From positions 1-59,573 of the forward strand of contig CAMCBV010000016.1 of assembly GCA_945873125.1 (NCBI GenBank): a stretch of DNA of 59,573 bases, given 5' to 3'. Under the pieces are notes generated by a model. That model did not search any database. It was given only the letters and a program-made list of their open reading frames with translations, and had not been told where the DNA came from. The position numbers and the translations under genes are program-made. Positions 1-8,518 of the stretch are shown here, one piece after another (within the stretch, counting starts at the first letter, position 1; the number at the start of each line of letters is the position of its first letter). The stretch comes from Prosthecobacter debontii (GTDB taxonomy: Bacteria > Verrucomicrobiota > Verrucomicrobiia > Verrucomicrobiales > Akkermansiaceae).

Positions 1-929
1 TAGTTACGCATGGGTAGCCATGCTTTTTCATAGAGCTCATCCACCATGATTTTTAGATCAAGATCGCCAAACCTTCCGTAGCCTAATAGTTGTCGAACGT
101 GAGTGAAATTCTTCTGCTCAACGTGTGCTTGATCGTTCTTTTTATACGCTCGAGAACGAGTCCACTCGATGCTTCGTTTTCTTTTCAGTAAATAACTTTC
201 AAGGACTTCATTCAAAAATTCACTACCGTTATCACAGTCAAATCCCTGCATGGGAAATGGCATGCGTTTTTCAATGCGCTCAAGGCCTACTCGCACTTCT
301 CCTCCGCTATTGCCCCACAGCGCAGCTAGTTCTGTCCAACCACTGTGGAAATCTGTGAGTGTAAGACTCCAAAGAAATGCTCCGCTGCTGCTTCCTCCTC
401 CGTGAGATACAGTGTCGGCTTCCATCCAGCCAGGTTCATCAAACTCTTGGGGACCGCAGCGGATCGGCACGAATTTCTTGATGCGGTTGCTGGCTCGTCC
501 GGTTTTGCGACCTTTCCATCTTGCCTCGCTCGTAGCTCGATAGGGTTGAGTGATCCGCTCGAGGGTGCGCGGGCTGTAATCAAGAAGGCGTGTGCGCATT
601 GCTGCGTCTATTTCACCTTGCCGTCGCTCGTAGCTCTTTAGCCACAATGGCAGCGTTTCTTTGAGACGAACTCCACATGGCTGCTCGCTATGCTTCCATA
701 GATACACGATGACCGCTCTCTCTTCCTCACCATGTGTGGACTTAGAGCCTCGCTTTCTTGCCTTGTTTCCGTGCGTGACTTTGCCGTTTAGTGCCTTGAT
801 CGCATGCTTACGATCCCAGCCAAACGTGTCGATAACCTCGTCGATCATCGCGCTACGTCCCATGCGATTACGGCTGAGATAGCGCTGCCGACAGCTCTCT
901 AAATATTCTTTCTTACTAACGTGACTCAT
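1..929 (-). CDS. DDE integrase-core transposase, C-terminus cut by window edge
   Basis: An uninterrupted frame of 309 codons runs from an ATG at 929 to the window edge, so the last part of the protein (perhaps 80-100 residues in this family) is missing. Residues 1-60 look like a helix-turn-helix DNA-binding region (WDRKHAIKALNGK). The catalytic core starts around residue 165. The DDE triad is visible as D172 (MEADTV), D233 (DCDNGSEF) and E271 (NDQAHVEQKN). The enzyme should cut and join the ends of its own element. No frameshift or stop is seen in the visible part, so it may be active. The family, IS481-like or ISNCY/IS1202-like, is inferred from the motif pattern. Confidence 0.85.
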   Translation of the reverse strand, partial: MSHVSKKEYLESCRQRYLSRNRMGRSAMIDEVIDTFGWDRKHAIKALNGKVTHGNKARKRGSKSTHGEEERAVIVYLWKHSEQPCGVRLKETLPLWLKSYERRQGEIDAAMRTRLLDYSPRTLERITQPYRATSEARWKGRKTGRASNRIKKFVPIRCGPQEFDEPGWMEADTVSHGGGSSSGAFLWSLTLTDFHSGWTELAALWGNSGGEVRVGLERIEKRMPFPMQGFDCDNGSEFLNEVLESYLLKRKRSIEWTRSRAYKKNDQAHVEQKNFTHVRQLLGYGRFGDLDLKIMVDELYEKAWLPMRN

Positions 930-950
930 GATTCCAGATAATGTTTTCAT

Positions 951-1035
951 CCGGTGTCATTCTTTCTGGCGCAACGACCTCTTAAAGCCTCATTTTAAGG
1001 CTCTCCCCGGTGTCATTCTACTTGGCGCAATGCGG
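951..1035. repeat. Two direct repeats at the IS end
   Basis: The motif CCGGTGTCATTCT-nnn-TGGCGCAA occurs at 951-976 and again at 1007-1032. The copies are 56 bp apart, in the same orientation, and differ mainly in the three central bases. They lie between the transposase start (929) and the host gene, where transposase-binding sites and the terminal repeat should be. A small inverted repeat, AGCCT/AGGCT, sits between them at about 986-1002. Two binding sites at one end is inferred from position and similarity. Confidence 0.7.
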
Positions 1036-1084
1036 CCTAAGTTCACAAGGAAGAATCATCATTGATTTTACGCTCACCATCACT

Positions 1085-1621
1085 ATGAAACCCCGATTCA
1101 TCCTTATCTCGTCCTTCGTGACGGTTTTCTTGAGCGCTTGTGCGTACAAGGATAACCCTCCGCCAACGGTCCGGAAAATCATTCCCGCACGTTATGCTGG
1201 TGATTGGCACGAGATCGCCCGTTTACCCAATACCTTTGAAAGAGGCCTAGTCGCCGCGAGAGCCACCTACTCGGTCAACCCCGATGGCAGCCTCAAAGTC
1301 GTCAACGAGGGACTCAAGGCAAATGGCAAAATCACCAGCATCGAAGGCAGCGCAAGATTCACTAACCCGCAAGAGCCAGGAAGACTTAAAGTCCGATTTA
1401 ACCGCTTTCCCGCGAGTCTATTTGAAGGTGACTACTGGATTCTGGATCTAAACCCACAACACACTCGTGCTATGATCGGCTCTCCAAACCGTAAGATGCT
1501 CTGGCTGCTATCCAAAAATCCTGAAGATCAAAAAGAGGACTTTAAAGATTTTATCAATCATGCCGAAGACCTCAAATTTCCAAGCCAGTCACTCTACTTC
1601 AATCCCAAGCGGATAAAATGA
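1085..1621 (+). CDS. Lipocalin family lipoprotein (Blc-like)
   Basis: This 178-residue protein begins with a lipoprotein signal peptide (KPRFILISSFVTVFLSAC, lipobox LSAC) and should be attached to a membrane by the cysteine. The lipocalin signature GDW follows at once (RYAGDWHEIARLPNTFERG), as in bacterial Blc proteins that bind lipids or fatty acids in the outer membrane. The C-terminal part keeps the barrel pattern (DYWILDLNPQHTRAMIGSP, then a LWLLSKNP strand). I start at the ATG at 1085, which places the signal peptide correctly; the frame is open from 1010, inside the IS end. The IS ends about 50 bp upstream, so expression may depend on the element. It converges on coxB. Confidence 0.85.
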   Translation: MKPRFILISSFVTVFLSACAYKDNPPPTVRKIIPARYAGDWHEIARLPNTFERGLVAARATYSVNPDGSLKVVNEGLKANGKITSIEGSARFTNPQEPGRLKVRFNRFPASLFEGDYWILDLNPQHTRAMIGSPNRKMLWLLSKNPEDQKEDFKDFINHAEDLKFPSQSLYFNPKRIK

Positions 1622-1700
1622 TCCACCAAATTCAATATCTAATACATGGCAGTAGAAGCATTTCAACGCTCACTAGCCAAGAGAATGAACAAGGAGCTGG

Positions 1701-2492
1701 TTAACGGGAAACGCTCGCCACTGCCTGAGACTTCTTGTGTGCTTCCAGAGCCGTTTCCGACTGGGATTTCGCCCATTCATCGTAATCCTTTTGAGGAACC
1801 ACTTCCAATGTCCCGACCATGTTGGCATGACCTTCACCGCAAAGCTGAGCGCAAACCACCGAGGTCTCCATTGTCTCTACAGGAGTAAACCACATAGTGT
1901 TTTCCTGGCCCGGAATCGCGTCCATTTGTACACGCATTGGCACAATCGCATAATTGTGAATCACATCCTTGGATCCGACGTTGAGAACCGCAGGCCGTTG
2001 CTCAGGAAGTTTAAGACCAGAAGCAATGAAATCGTCATGAGCATTGGGATCAGTGTAATCAATTCCAACAACGTTGGTGCCATCAATCAAAGCCGCATCG
2101 ACACGTCCGAATTTTCCATCAAGACCGGGGTAGTGGTAAGTCCAACCGAACTGCCAACCAACGACTCGAATCCGAACAGGGTTCATGTCTTTTACCGTCT
2201 TCCAGTTGTCCACCTGTTCGTTCCAGAGCGGGAATGCAAAACCCAAAAGCAAGACCGCTTCGATGATAATAACGGCGATCTCCATATGACTGGAAAGATG
2301 ACTTTGAACCCCATGATAAGACGCCTTTGGACTGCGCTTCCGCCAAAACTTGAAGAGGCAATAGAAAAAGAAAGCGGTCCAGCCAACAAATAGCGCCAGC
2401 ATGAACCAATGCACGACCATGATCAAATGGTCGACGTTACCACCGTGGGATGAGTAATTTTTGGATAGTCCAATAAGTTCTGAAAAGGTCAT
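1701..2492 (-). CDS. coxB: Cytochrome c oxidase subunit II (CuA subunit)
   Basis: This 263-residue protein is the CuA electron-entry subunit of an aa3-type oxidase. Two N-terminal membrane helices (about residues 23-47 and 70-90) are followed by a periplasmic cupredoxin domain. All CuA ligands are visible: the first histidine in KDVIHNYAIVP, then CAQLCGEGHANM (C-x3-C-x3-H-x2-M). The aromatic electron-entry patch is present as GWQFGWTYHYPG. Unlike caa3 oxidases it has no fused cytochrome c domain; separate monohaem cytochromes upstream in the operon probably take that role. It is the last gene of the 16-gene operon, separated from coxA and coxC by three small membrane protein genes. An unfused subunit II placed last is unusual but nothing is broken. 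Confidence 0.97.
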   Translation of the reverse strand: MTFSELIGLSKNYSSHGGNVDHLIMVVHWFMLALFVGWTAFFFYCLFKFWRKRSPKASYHGVQSHLSSHMEIAVIIIEAVLLLGFAFPLWNEQVDNWKTVKDMNPVRIRVVGWQFGWTYHYPGLDGKFGRVDAALIDGTNVVGIDYTDPNAHDDFIASGLKLPEQRPAVLNVGSKDVIHNYAIVPMRVQMDAIPGQENTMWFTPVETMETSVVCAQLCGEGHANMVGTLEVVPQKDYDEWAKSQSETALEAHKKSQAVASVSR

Positions 2493-2528
2493 TTTGGTAA
2501 AATCTGAAATTTAGGATACTGATATATG

Positions 2529-2732
2529 TTAGTGACTGATGTAATCGTCGCGAAGCTCAGGATCAAGGTTGGCGTTCTCGCGACGCGCCAGACGCACCAT
2601 GAAGAAAATAATACCTGCCAACACGGCCGTGATAACCACAAGAAGGAAGAGGATTGAGTAGCCGATGGAGTCACCGGCTGCCTCAAAAGAAACACTGCAG
2701 GTTGTGCAAGCTAGGGAATTGAATGGATTCAC
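2529..2732 (-). CDS. Small Cys-pair membrane protein of the cox operon
   Basis: A 67-residue protein with one strong membrane helix (SIGYSILFLLVVITAVLAGI), a cysteine pair before it (ACTTC) and a charged C-terminal tail (RLARRENANLDPELRDDY). The frame is open further upstream but there overlaps the preceding gene; I chose the GTG at 2732, just after the stop of that gene. The pattern of a CxxC near the N-terminus followed by a G-Y-x-I-L-F-L-L helix resembles small uncharacterised proteins that I recall in cox operons of PVC bacteria. A role in oxidase assembly, for instance copper handling by the CxxC, is only inferred from position. Function unknown. Confidence 0.65.
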   Translation of the reverse strand: MNPFNSLACTTCSVSFEAAGDSIGYSILFLLVVITAVLAGIIFFMVRLARRENANLDPELRDDYISH

Positions 2733-2739
2733 GGCTGGA

Positions 2740-2940
2740 TCAGAGTTGAAGTTTGTTTGCTTTTTTACAGAAGCAGATGGCGTAGGCCGGCATGAGAATG
2801 ATTCCAATGATACCGGCAATACCCGAGCCCGTAGCCATCGCCGATGGCTCCGGAGCAAGCACAAAAGCCCACATCACCAGAAAGACACAGAACAGAGTGC
2901 AAACAGTGATAAAGACGATATGGAAGCTACGGAGTGACAT
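2740..2940 (-). CDS. Small two-helix membrane protein of the cox operon
   Basis: A 66-residue protein with two predicted membrane helices: FHIVFITVCTLFCVFLVMWAF near the N-terminus and GIAGIIGIILMPAYAICF near the C-terminus, joined by a short loop with P-E-P-S. It ends in a basic tail (CKKANKLQL). It lies 5 bases after the subunit IV gene and 7 bases before the next small gene, so it is surely translated from the same transcript. Proteins of this size and shape occur in cytochrome oxidase operons and may stabilise the complex; I do not recognise a named family. Confidence 0.75.
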   Translation of the reverse strand: MSLRSFHIVFITVCTLFCVFLVMWAFVLAPEPSAMATGSGIAGIIGIILMPAYAICFCKKANKLQL

Positions 2941-2945
2941 ACTGC

Positions 2946-3293
2946 TTATTTGTAAAAAAGGTAGTCAAAGATAGGACTGCCTTTCGCAAGTGCAAGCAGT
3001 CCGGCAAGACAGGCGAAAAAAAAGATCGCTCCAAAGAAAACCCAATAAATGAGTTTTTTCTCATGATTCAAGTGCATGAATATCACAGCAACGAGAGACG
3101 CCTTGGTACCAGCAATCAGCATACCGACAATCGCATCCCATTTATCAAAACCGTGCTCCCCAACATCAAGCCAGTATAACCAGCCTGGCGCTTCCGCAAC
3201 CAATACGGTGAGAACGGTACCGACAAGCAGTGCACCGAACACCGCAAGGTAGGTCTTCTTGGATTTTTGGATTTCTTCGATTGAATCAGCCAT
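2946..3293 (-). CDS. Cytochrome c oxidase subunit IV, prokaryotic type
   Basis: A 115-residue protein with three membrane helices (about 15-38, 54-74, 84-106). The middle helix with the MHLNHEKK end is the hallmark of the bacterial subunit IV family (CtaF/CyoD-like), where this short motif follows the second helix. The family is an accessory subunit that stabilises the subunit I-III core. It lies 33 bases after coxC, as in many cox operons. The N-terminus (MADSIEEIQKSKKTYL) is polar and cytoplasmic. Nothing unusual is seen. Confidence 0.9.
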   Translation of the reverse strand: MADSIEEIQKSKKTYLAVFGALLVGTVLTVLVAEAPGWLYWLDVGEHGFDKWDAIVGMLIAGTKASLVAVIFMHLNHEKKLIYWVFFGAIFFFACLAGLLALAKGSPIFDYLFYK

Positions 3294-3326
3294 TTCGGGA
3301 ATAAGTTAAGATTTGTGAAAAAAGAT

Positions 3327-4940
3327 TTACATGAGGTAGAAGATCGGGAACGCGAAGATCCAGATCAAGTCAACAAAGTGCCAGAACAAGCCACCGACTT
3401 CCACGCGGTTTGCAAGCCACTCTGGGTTTGAAAGATACATCTTGCGACCGAACAGAAGATAATAAAGAAGAACGAGGGCCCCGCCGATCACATGAAGCCC
3501 GTGAAGACCTGTGATCGTGAAGTAGATCGCATAATAGTTATTCCAACTTGGAGTGAATTTTGAAGCATAACGAATCTGATCACGTGGCACAGAAAGTTCT
3601 TCAAAGGTCTCATTACCCCTCGCATCGTAATTCGGTCCCATGAACTCTTCTTTGAGTTTGTCAAAACCGGAGATTTTCACACCCTTGGTATCAACCCCTT
3701 TTTCAGCAAGGTCTTTCCAACCCATGCGGTATAGCTCTTTTTCAGTGAGGACACGAACCGGTGTTCCATCCTTTTTGAACCCATAACGATCGTTAAGCGC
3801 TTTTTGCTTTTTGGCGGTTTGTTTCAAATGCCATTCCCATGCTTCACGAACAAAATCATGGTTCTTCATGAGCCAGGAATTCTCGATGGCCGTCTCAGCC
3901 GCAATTCCTTTCTTTTCCGCCTTCATGACCAACCACTGGAAATCGATAGCATCGACATAGTGGAAAACCATGGGACTATCCTCCATCTTGCCGGTGATGA
4001 CGGTATCGTCCCGAAGAGTGGAAGAAGACGGACCCTCTTTAATGTCACGTGGCTTGAAAAGCAACTCAACCGGACTGGCTACTACAAACGTTACAGAGGG
4101 AATTTCACCCAACATACTTGGTTTAAGCGCTTCCATATCAATGCCAACACCTTCAGATAGCTCCCGATCCTTCTTGCCAGGATTTGCCTCATGGGCCGTC
4201 TTCCAAGCCTCTCTGAGCGCCACAGTCCTCAGTTGGGAATTGTGTGCAAGTGCAGCAATATGAACATCTTTGATTTTATTCAAAAGTTCGAGAGACAGTG
4301 GAGCACCCGCTTTTGCGATTTCGATCGCAGGTTTACCTTCCTCAACGACCAATGTGATATCTGCTTCAAGGTTAATTTCGGCTTGATGATGACTAGCCTC
4401 CGCCAACATCTCTTCAACCCAGGCGGCATGATAACGTTTCGTGGAGAAAGAAATTTTCTCCGCCTTGATACGGATCATGTTTTCTTCAATGGGGTGACCC
4501 TTGCGATCCAGAACCAACTTTCCATCTTCCTTCTCGTATCCGAGGTGACCCTCGACAATCGAATAGTCATGCAGACGAACCGCTTGGTGATGAAATTTAA
4601 GATAGTATTCAATGCCTTTGAGCACCATGAACAATGCCGCACATGCGACCGTGATTGCCATGTAGACTTGGAATTGTCTCCACTTGCGCATTTTCAGTGC
4701 AGCCCATGCAAAAACCACAGTGACCGATGACGCGATGAGCACGAAGGTGTTGATCAAACCGGGAAGCACAGGAAGGCTTCGTTCTGGCCATGGATAATCC
4801 GCACCCAAGCGAAGATATACATAAGCGGAGAAAAAGCCACCGAAGAGCATGACCTCTGAGGCGAGGAAAAGCCAGATGGCAATCTTGGAGTTGACCAGGC
4901 CCGTGTCTTTACGGGGAGTGAAGATGTATGGGATTTCCAT
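3327..4940 (-). CDS. coxC: Cytochrome c oxidase subunit III with a large soluble insertion
   Basis: The protein has 537 residues while the family usually has 190-300. Residues 1-125 hold the first helices, including KIAIWLFLASEVMLFGGFF and the conserved glutamate in LKGIEYY (E111). Residues 463-537 hold the last two helices (WNNYYAIYFTITGLHGLHV, GGLFWHFVDLIWIFAFPIF). Between them lie about 335 hydrophilic residues with no membrane helix, rich in Lys and Glu, with predicted helical stretches (for example 170-190, 215-260, 365-410). The reading frame is continuous and both family halves are intact, so this is an insertion rather than a fusion at an end. The insert follows the helix carrying E111. 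Its side of the membrane and its function are unknown. Confidence 0.93.
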   Translation of the reverse strand: MEIPYIFTPRKDTGLVNSKIAIWLFLASEVMLFGGFFSAYVYLRLGADYPWPERSLPVLPGLINTFVLIASSVTVVFAWAALKMRKWRQFQVYMAITVACAALFMVLKGIEYYLKFHHQAVRLHDYSIVEGHLGYEKEDGKLVLDRKGHPIEENMIRIKAEKISFSTKRYHAAWVEEMLAEASHHQAEINLEADITLVVEEGKPAIEIAKAGAPLSLELLNKIKDVHIAALAHNSQLRTVALREAWKTAHEANPGKKDRELSEGVGIDMEALKPSMLGEIPSVTFVVASPVELLFKPRDIKEGPSSSTLRDDTVITGKMEDSPMVFHYVDAIDFQWLVMKAEKKGIAAETAIENSWLMKNHDFVREAWEWHLKQTAKKQKALNDRYGFKKDGTPVRVLTEKELYRMGWKDLAEKGVDTKGVKISGFDKLKEEFMGPNYDARGNETFEELSVPRDQIRYASKFTPSWNNYYAIYFTITGLHGLHVIGGALVLLYYLLFGRKMYLSNPEWLANRVEVGGLFWHFVDLIWIFAFPIFYLM

Positions 4941-4984
4941 TTCTAAAATTTGGCTAGGGCTAATTTTTCAGCGAGTAATAAAAC

Positions 4985-6895
4985 TTAATGAGTGTCTTTT
5001 GAGGCGGCGACTTCAGACTCTCCTTCGGATACCCGGGCGTTCTTGTCAGGGACCTGCCATTGCGGCAAGTAGTCCTTGTCACAATCAGGCCGTGAGTATT
5101 CATAAGGACCACGGTAAATCGCCACATCGAATGTGAAATTTCCGTGACCCGGAGGTGTCGGGGTGGCCCACTCGAGTGTGGTTGCGTCCCATGGGTTATC
5201 GTTTTCAACCTTGCGTCCCATTTTCCAAGCGAGCAGGAAGTTGATGATAAAAGGAATTTGAGCAACTGCCAATGCCCACGCGCCGTATGACATCACGATG
5301 TTCAGGTCAATGTGCTCACGAACAATGTTACCAAAAACGTTGGCGCTATCCGCCGCTTTTTCCAGATAAGCATCACCCCCGTTGTACCAACGGCGATGGA
5401 AGCCAGCCATTCCTTGCACCAGCATGGGAAAGAAAAGCACGTTCATACAGACCAAGCTTGGCCAAAAATGGAGATGATTCAGGAAACTGTTCGTGTAGCG
5501 TCCCGTGATTTTTGGATACCAATGATGAACACCTGCAAAAAGTCCGAACAAGATTCCCGGTGCGACCACATAATGGAAGTGACCGATCACATAATAAGTA
5601 TCGTGAAGGTGTAGGCCGACGAGGTTGAATGCCAGAGGCAATCCGGTGAGACCTCCAATGCCGAACATGGGTATAAAGGCGCAGGCCCAGAGCATGGGTG
5701 GAGTGAAGCGGATTGATCCGCCCCACAGTGAGATCAACAACGCGGTAATGATGACCACGGACGGAATCGAAATCAATACCGTAGTGGTCTGGAAAAACGT
5801 CGAAACAGAGGATCCCATGCCCGTCATATACATGTGGTGAGCCCAAACGATGAAGGATAGGAACCCGAGGATAAGGACAGAATAAACCATCGATTTATAA
5901 CCCCAGAGCGGCTTGCGTGTATTGACTGGAATGATTTCTGCGACACAAGCGATAGCAGGCAACAGAAGGACATAAACTTCAGGGTGACCAAGGAACCAGA
6001 AAAGGTGTTGGAAGAGCAGTGGCGAACCACCTCCGGCAAGATCAGCAAGACCATCGGCCTTGGTAAAGAGACCGGAGGGCATGAAGAATGATGAGTGCGC
6101 TACCCTGTCCATGAGCTGCATGATACCGGCTGCCTCAAGCGGAGGGAAAGCAAGCAACAAAAGGAAACCTGTAACCAGCATCGCCCAGACAAAGAACGGC
6201 AAACGCATCCAAGTCATGCCGCGTGCTCGTAGGTTGATAATCGTTGTGATGAAATTGACCGAACCGAGAAGCGAGGACGTGATCAACAACACCAGACCGA
6301 TTAGCCATTGGGTTTGCCCCGCAAGCCATTGGTTGACGATTTGACCGTCTGCGAAACCGGCGAGCGGCGAGTAGTTTGTCCAACCGGATTTGGCGGCGCC
6401 GGATTCCATGAAAAACGAAGCGCACATGACCAGACCACCCGCAAGGTAAGTCCAGTATGAAACCATATTCAACTTGGGGAACGCCATATCAACTGCACCG
6501 ATTTGCAGCGGCGTAACATAGTTACCGAAAGCACCAAAACCGAGTGGCACAATCCCGAGGAAAACCATGATCGTACCATGCATGGCTCCGAACATGTTAT
6601 AGGTTTCACCCGTGACTTTACCATCCTGAAGCCAGCGGGATTTCCAAGTATCACTGAATATCCAACCCATCCAATCTGGCAGAGGTTGGTGCGGATAAGC
6701 GATACTCCACCGCATCACCATCATCAGATAAAAACCGAAAGCTAAGAACAGCAACGCCGTGATGCCATACTGAATACCGATCGTTTTATGATCCGTAGAA
6801 AAGACGTATTTTGCAAGCCAGCCTGGATTGTGATGGTGATCAGCATGGTCGTCATGGTGATCGTGGCTGTCGTGAGATGCTGCTTTGGCGCTCAT
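4985..6895 (-). CDS. coxA: Cytochrome c oxidase subunit I (aa3-type, A-family)
   Basis: This is the catalytic subunit that reduces oxygen at haem a3-CuB and pumps protons. All landmarks are visible: FLGHPEVYVLLLP (CuB histidine, D-channel glutamate and cross-linked tyrosine), the histidine pair in VWAHHMYMTGM, and HDTYYVIGHFHYVVAPG with the haem ligands. About 12 helices are present. I start at the ATG at 6895 (636 residues), which gives the N-terminus MSAKAASHDSHDHHDDHADHH; a longer open frame upstream overlaps the preceding gene and looks non-coding. The His/Asp-rich N-terminus before the first helix could bind metal, an inference only. Its context (cytochrome c genes upstream, coxC downstream) indicates that it is the terminal oxidase served by ACIII. 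Confidence 0.97.
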   Translation of the reverse strand: MSAKAASHDSHDHHDDHADHHHNPGWLAKYVFSTDHKTIGIQYGITALLFLAFGFYLMMVMRWSIAYPHQPLPDWMGWIFSDTWKSRWLQDGKVTGETYNMFGAMHGTIMVFLGIVPLGFGAFGNYVTPLQIGAVDMAFPKLNMVSYWTYLAGGLVMCASFFMESGAAKSGWTNYSPLAGFADGQIVNQWLAGQTQWLIGLVLLITSSLLGSVNFITTIINLRARGMTWMRLPFFVWAMLVTGFLLLLAFPPLEAAGIMQLMDRVAHSSFFMPSGLFTKADGLADLAGGGSPLLFQHLFWFLGHPEVYVLLLPAIACVAEIIPVNTRKPLWGYKSMVYSVLILGFLSFIVWAHHMYMTGMGSSVSTFFQTTTVLISIPSVVIITALLISLWGGSIRFTPPMLWACAFIPMFGIGGLTGLPLAFNLVGLHLHDTYYVIGHFHYVVAPGILFGLFAGVHHWYPKITGRYTNSFLNHLHFWPSLVCMNVLFFPMLVQGMAGFHRRWYNGGDAYLEKAADSANVFGNIVREHIDLNIVMSYGAWALAVAQIPFIINFLLAWKMGRKVENDNPWDATTLEWATPTPPGHGNFTFDVAIYRGPYEYSRPDCDKDYLPQWQVPDKNARVSEGESEVAASKDTH

Positions 6896-6962
6896 AATTG
6901 ATTTAGGCGAGGAGGTGATGGATAAGTTAAGAAAAACCGGCTGTTGCTGTTGTTGTTTGAAA

Positions 6963-7739
6963 TCAGGGAGCGGGTGTGAGATTGGACGGGTTGACCATTG
7001 TAGCAGGTTCCAAAACCTCACCGGGAAGCATCGTCATGTGTTTGGCTGCGATTTCCTCAGCCGTAACGGATTGTCCCGCTTTTTCACGCGCTGCAGAAAT
7101 CTCGAAAGCTTTGGTTGCCATATCAATGGAGACCACATCACCGGTTTCGTTACCGAAGCTGTTACGAACAAAGGTCATCAAGGAGGCAAGTTCCACAGCT
7201 GTCATACCCGCACCCTGTGCCGGCATCACTCCGGCACCATAGACTTTTCCGCTACTGGTCGGACCTTGGATGCCATTGAGAACAATCATCGCAAATTTTT
7301 GAGTGTCACCGATGACAAACTTGGAACCGACGAGCGAAGGGTAATTTGTTCCGTCACCTTTGGCATCCGCACCATGGCAGCCATTGCACTTTGATGCGTA
7401 GATATTTTTACCTCGGCTGCTAAATGCGGCAAGAGCTGGCTTGGAAGCCGGACCTTTCGCTGCGCCACCCGGGATCTCGTCACGCACATAGTTCGGACGG
7501 GTGAGATCGCCATAGGAGAAAAAATTACCGGCCCGGCCAAGAACAGCTCCGGCGACAAGCAAGACAATGCCACAAGCAACAATGACCCAGAGGGCAACTG
7601 GCTCGTGGCCATTCTCAGCGATGCGGCTTTCACGCAATGTTGCTGCGGTTTCAAGCTCAACACGGCCATGGGCCTTGGTGACATTGATCGACTCGTCAAG
7701 ATCGGGTTGTGGGTTCGATTGCGGACTGGGCGAGGACAT
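6963..7739 (-). CDS. Membrane-anchored monohaem cytochrome c
   Basis: A 258-residue protein with a cytoplasmic N-terminus of about 48 residues, one membrane helix (VALWVIVACGIVLLVAGAVLG) and a periplasmic class I cytochrome c domain. The haem site is CNGCH (KCNGCHGADAKGDG) and the likely axial methionine is in GAGVMPAQG. The domain ends with MTFVRNSFGNET, a pattern shared with the cytochrome at 10053-10778. A long C-terminal tail of about 60 residues follows. It lies between the CcoO-like gene and coxA, in the place of a CcoP-like subunit but with one haem instead of two. It probably carries electrons toward CuA of the aa3 oxidase. Confidence 0.88.
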   Translation of the reverse strand: MSSPSPQSNPQPDLDESINVTKAHGRVELETAATLRESRIAENGHEPVALWVIVACGIVLLVAGAVLGRAGNFFSYGDLTRPNYVRDEIPGGAAKGPASKPALAAFSSRGKNIYASKCNGCHGADAKGDGTNYPSLVGSKFVIGDTQKFAMIVLNGIQGPTSSGKVYGAGVMPAQGAGMTAVELASLMTFVRNSFGNETGDVVSIDMATKAFEISAAREKAGQSVTAEEIAAKHMTMLPGEVLEPATMVNPSNLTPAP

Positions 7740-7781
7740 GGTGGGAAGTTTGCGATGGAGAGTGAGAAAATCGTTGGAAAA

Positions 7782-8495
7782 TTAAGGCGCGGTTGTGGAT
7801 GACGCAGCGGGCTTGGCAAAGTTGAGCGAAGGTGGAACAGGTTGGTCTTTTTTCAAGGACAACAAATAGGACACCAGTGCACGAGCATCGGCACTGGGGA
7901 CGATTTCAATGTCGCTTGTGTCATCAAGTTCAAGTGCTCCTCCGCTTGCAATTCCATTGATTTTCTTTTCATCAAAGAGAAAGCGGAATGAAGGGCAAGC
8001 GGAATGGCTGTATGCAGCACTGGAGCGAGGATTGTAAAGATGGCGGTAAAGCCATGCCTCTGGAGAAATATCCTTGGCGTAGCTATTGACCACACGGACA
8101 CCGAGATTTGATAGATCCGGACCCAAACGGGTTTCTCCGATCTGAGCAAATTTTTCACCAGCATAGTCGTAAACATTGGTTTCACGACGGCTGTCACCAC
8201 GCTGATCCTCGTAAACCATGCCGCCGAGATCCGAACGAAAAATGTCATTTCCCGCGTAAGTCGGACGAACCAACTGGGAGTGACACAGGTAGCATCCGTT
8301 TTCAGCATATACCTTGGAACCATCCGCGATGCGCCCGGCTCGCTTGGGAATGAAAACAGCATTGGTTCCGGTGGCATCATCTCCCATTGAGATGGGCTCA
8401 ATCGAGCGCATCTTAAAGTAAGGAACGACAACAACGGCCAACCATGCAACTCCGAAGCTGGCAGAGAGACTGAGGAAGAATGTGCGAAAACTCAT
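7782..8495 (-). CDS. CcoO-like cytochrome c with altered axial ligand
   Basis: A 237-residue relative of CcoO (FixO), the monohaem subunit of cbb3 oxidases. One N-terminal membrane helix is followed by the CcoO-type segment ADGSKVYAENGCYLCHSQLV with the CYLCH haem site, then GPDLSNLG and LYNPRSSA. In usual CcoO the axial methionine is in a SNMPAYPWL-type motif. Here the matching segment is SACPSFRFL, so methionine is replaced by cysteine. Only one methionine remains after the haem site (GGMVYED), at a place that does not match the ligand. I start at the ATG at 8495; the frame is open further upstream into the neighbour. It lies directly after the degenerate CcoN-like gene, so the two likely form one complex. 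Confidence 0.88.
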   Translation of the reverse strand: MSFRTFFLSLSASFGVAWLAVVVVPYFKMRSIEPISMGDDATGTNAVFIPKRAGRIADGSKVYAENGCYLCHSQLVRPTYAGNDIFRSDLGGMVYEDQRGDSRRETNVYDYAGEKFAQIGETRLGPDLSNLGVRVVNSYAKDISPEAWLYRHLYNPRSSAAYSHSACPSFRFLFDEKKINGIASGGALELDDTSDIEIVPSADARALVSYLLSLKKDQPVPPSLNFAKPAASSTTAP

Positions 8496-8518
8496 GTGAA
8501 GATTCTGGGTAAAACTGT

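Larger units (their letters stand above)
1..1035 (-). mobile_element. Insertion sequence, one end present, other end outside window
   Basis: The left edge of the window lies inside an insertion sequence read on the minus strand. It consists of a DDE transposase gene and, upstream of its start, a terminal region with two copies of a 26-bp motif (951-976 and 1007-1032). The element probably ends near 1035, about 50 bp before the lipocalin start codon. The transposase type (HTH plus integrase core, DNGSEF motif) fits the IS481-like or IS1202/ISNCY group; the exact family cannot be fixed without the other end and the target duplication. Confidence 0.8.

Noticed and set aside
1737..2393. A 218-codon plus-strand open frame
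   Set aside because: It is the antisense shadow of coxB and shows no family features.
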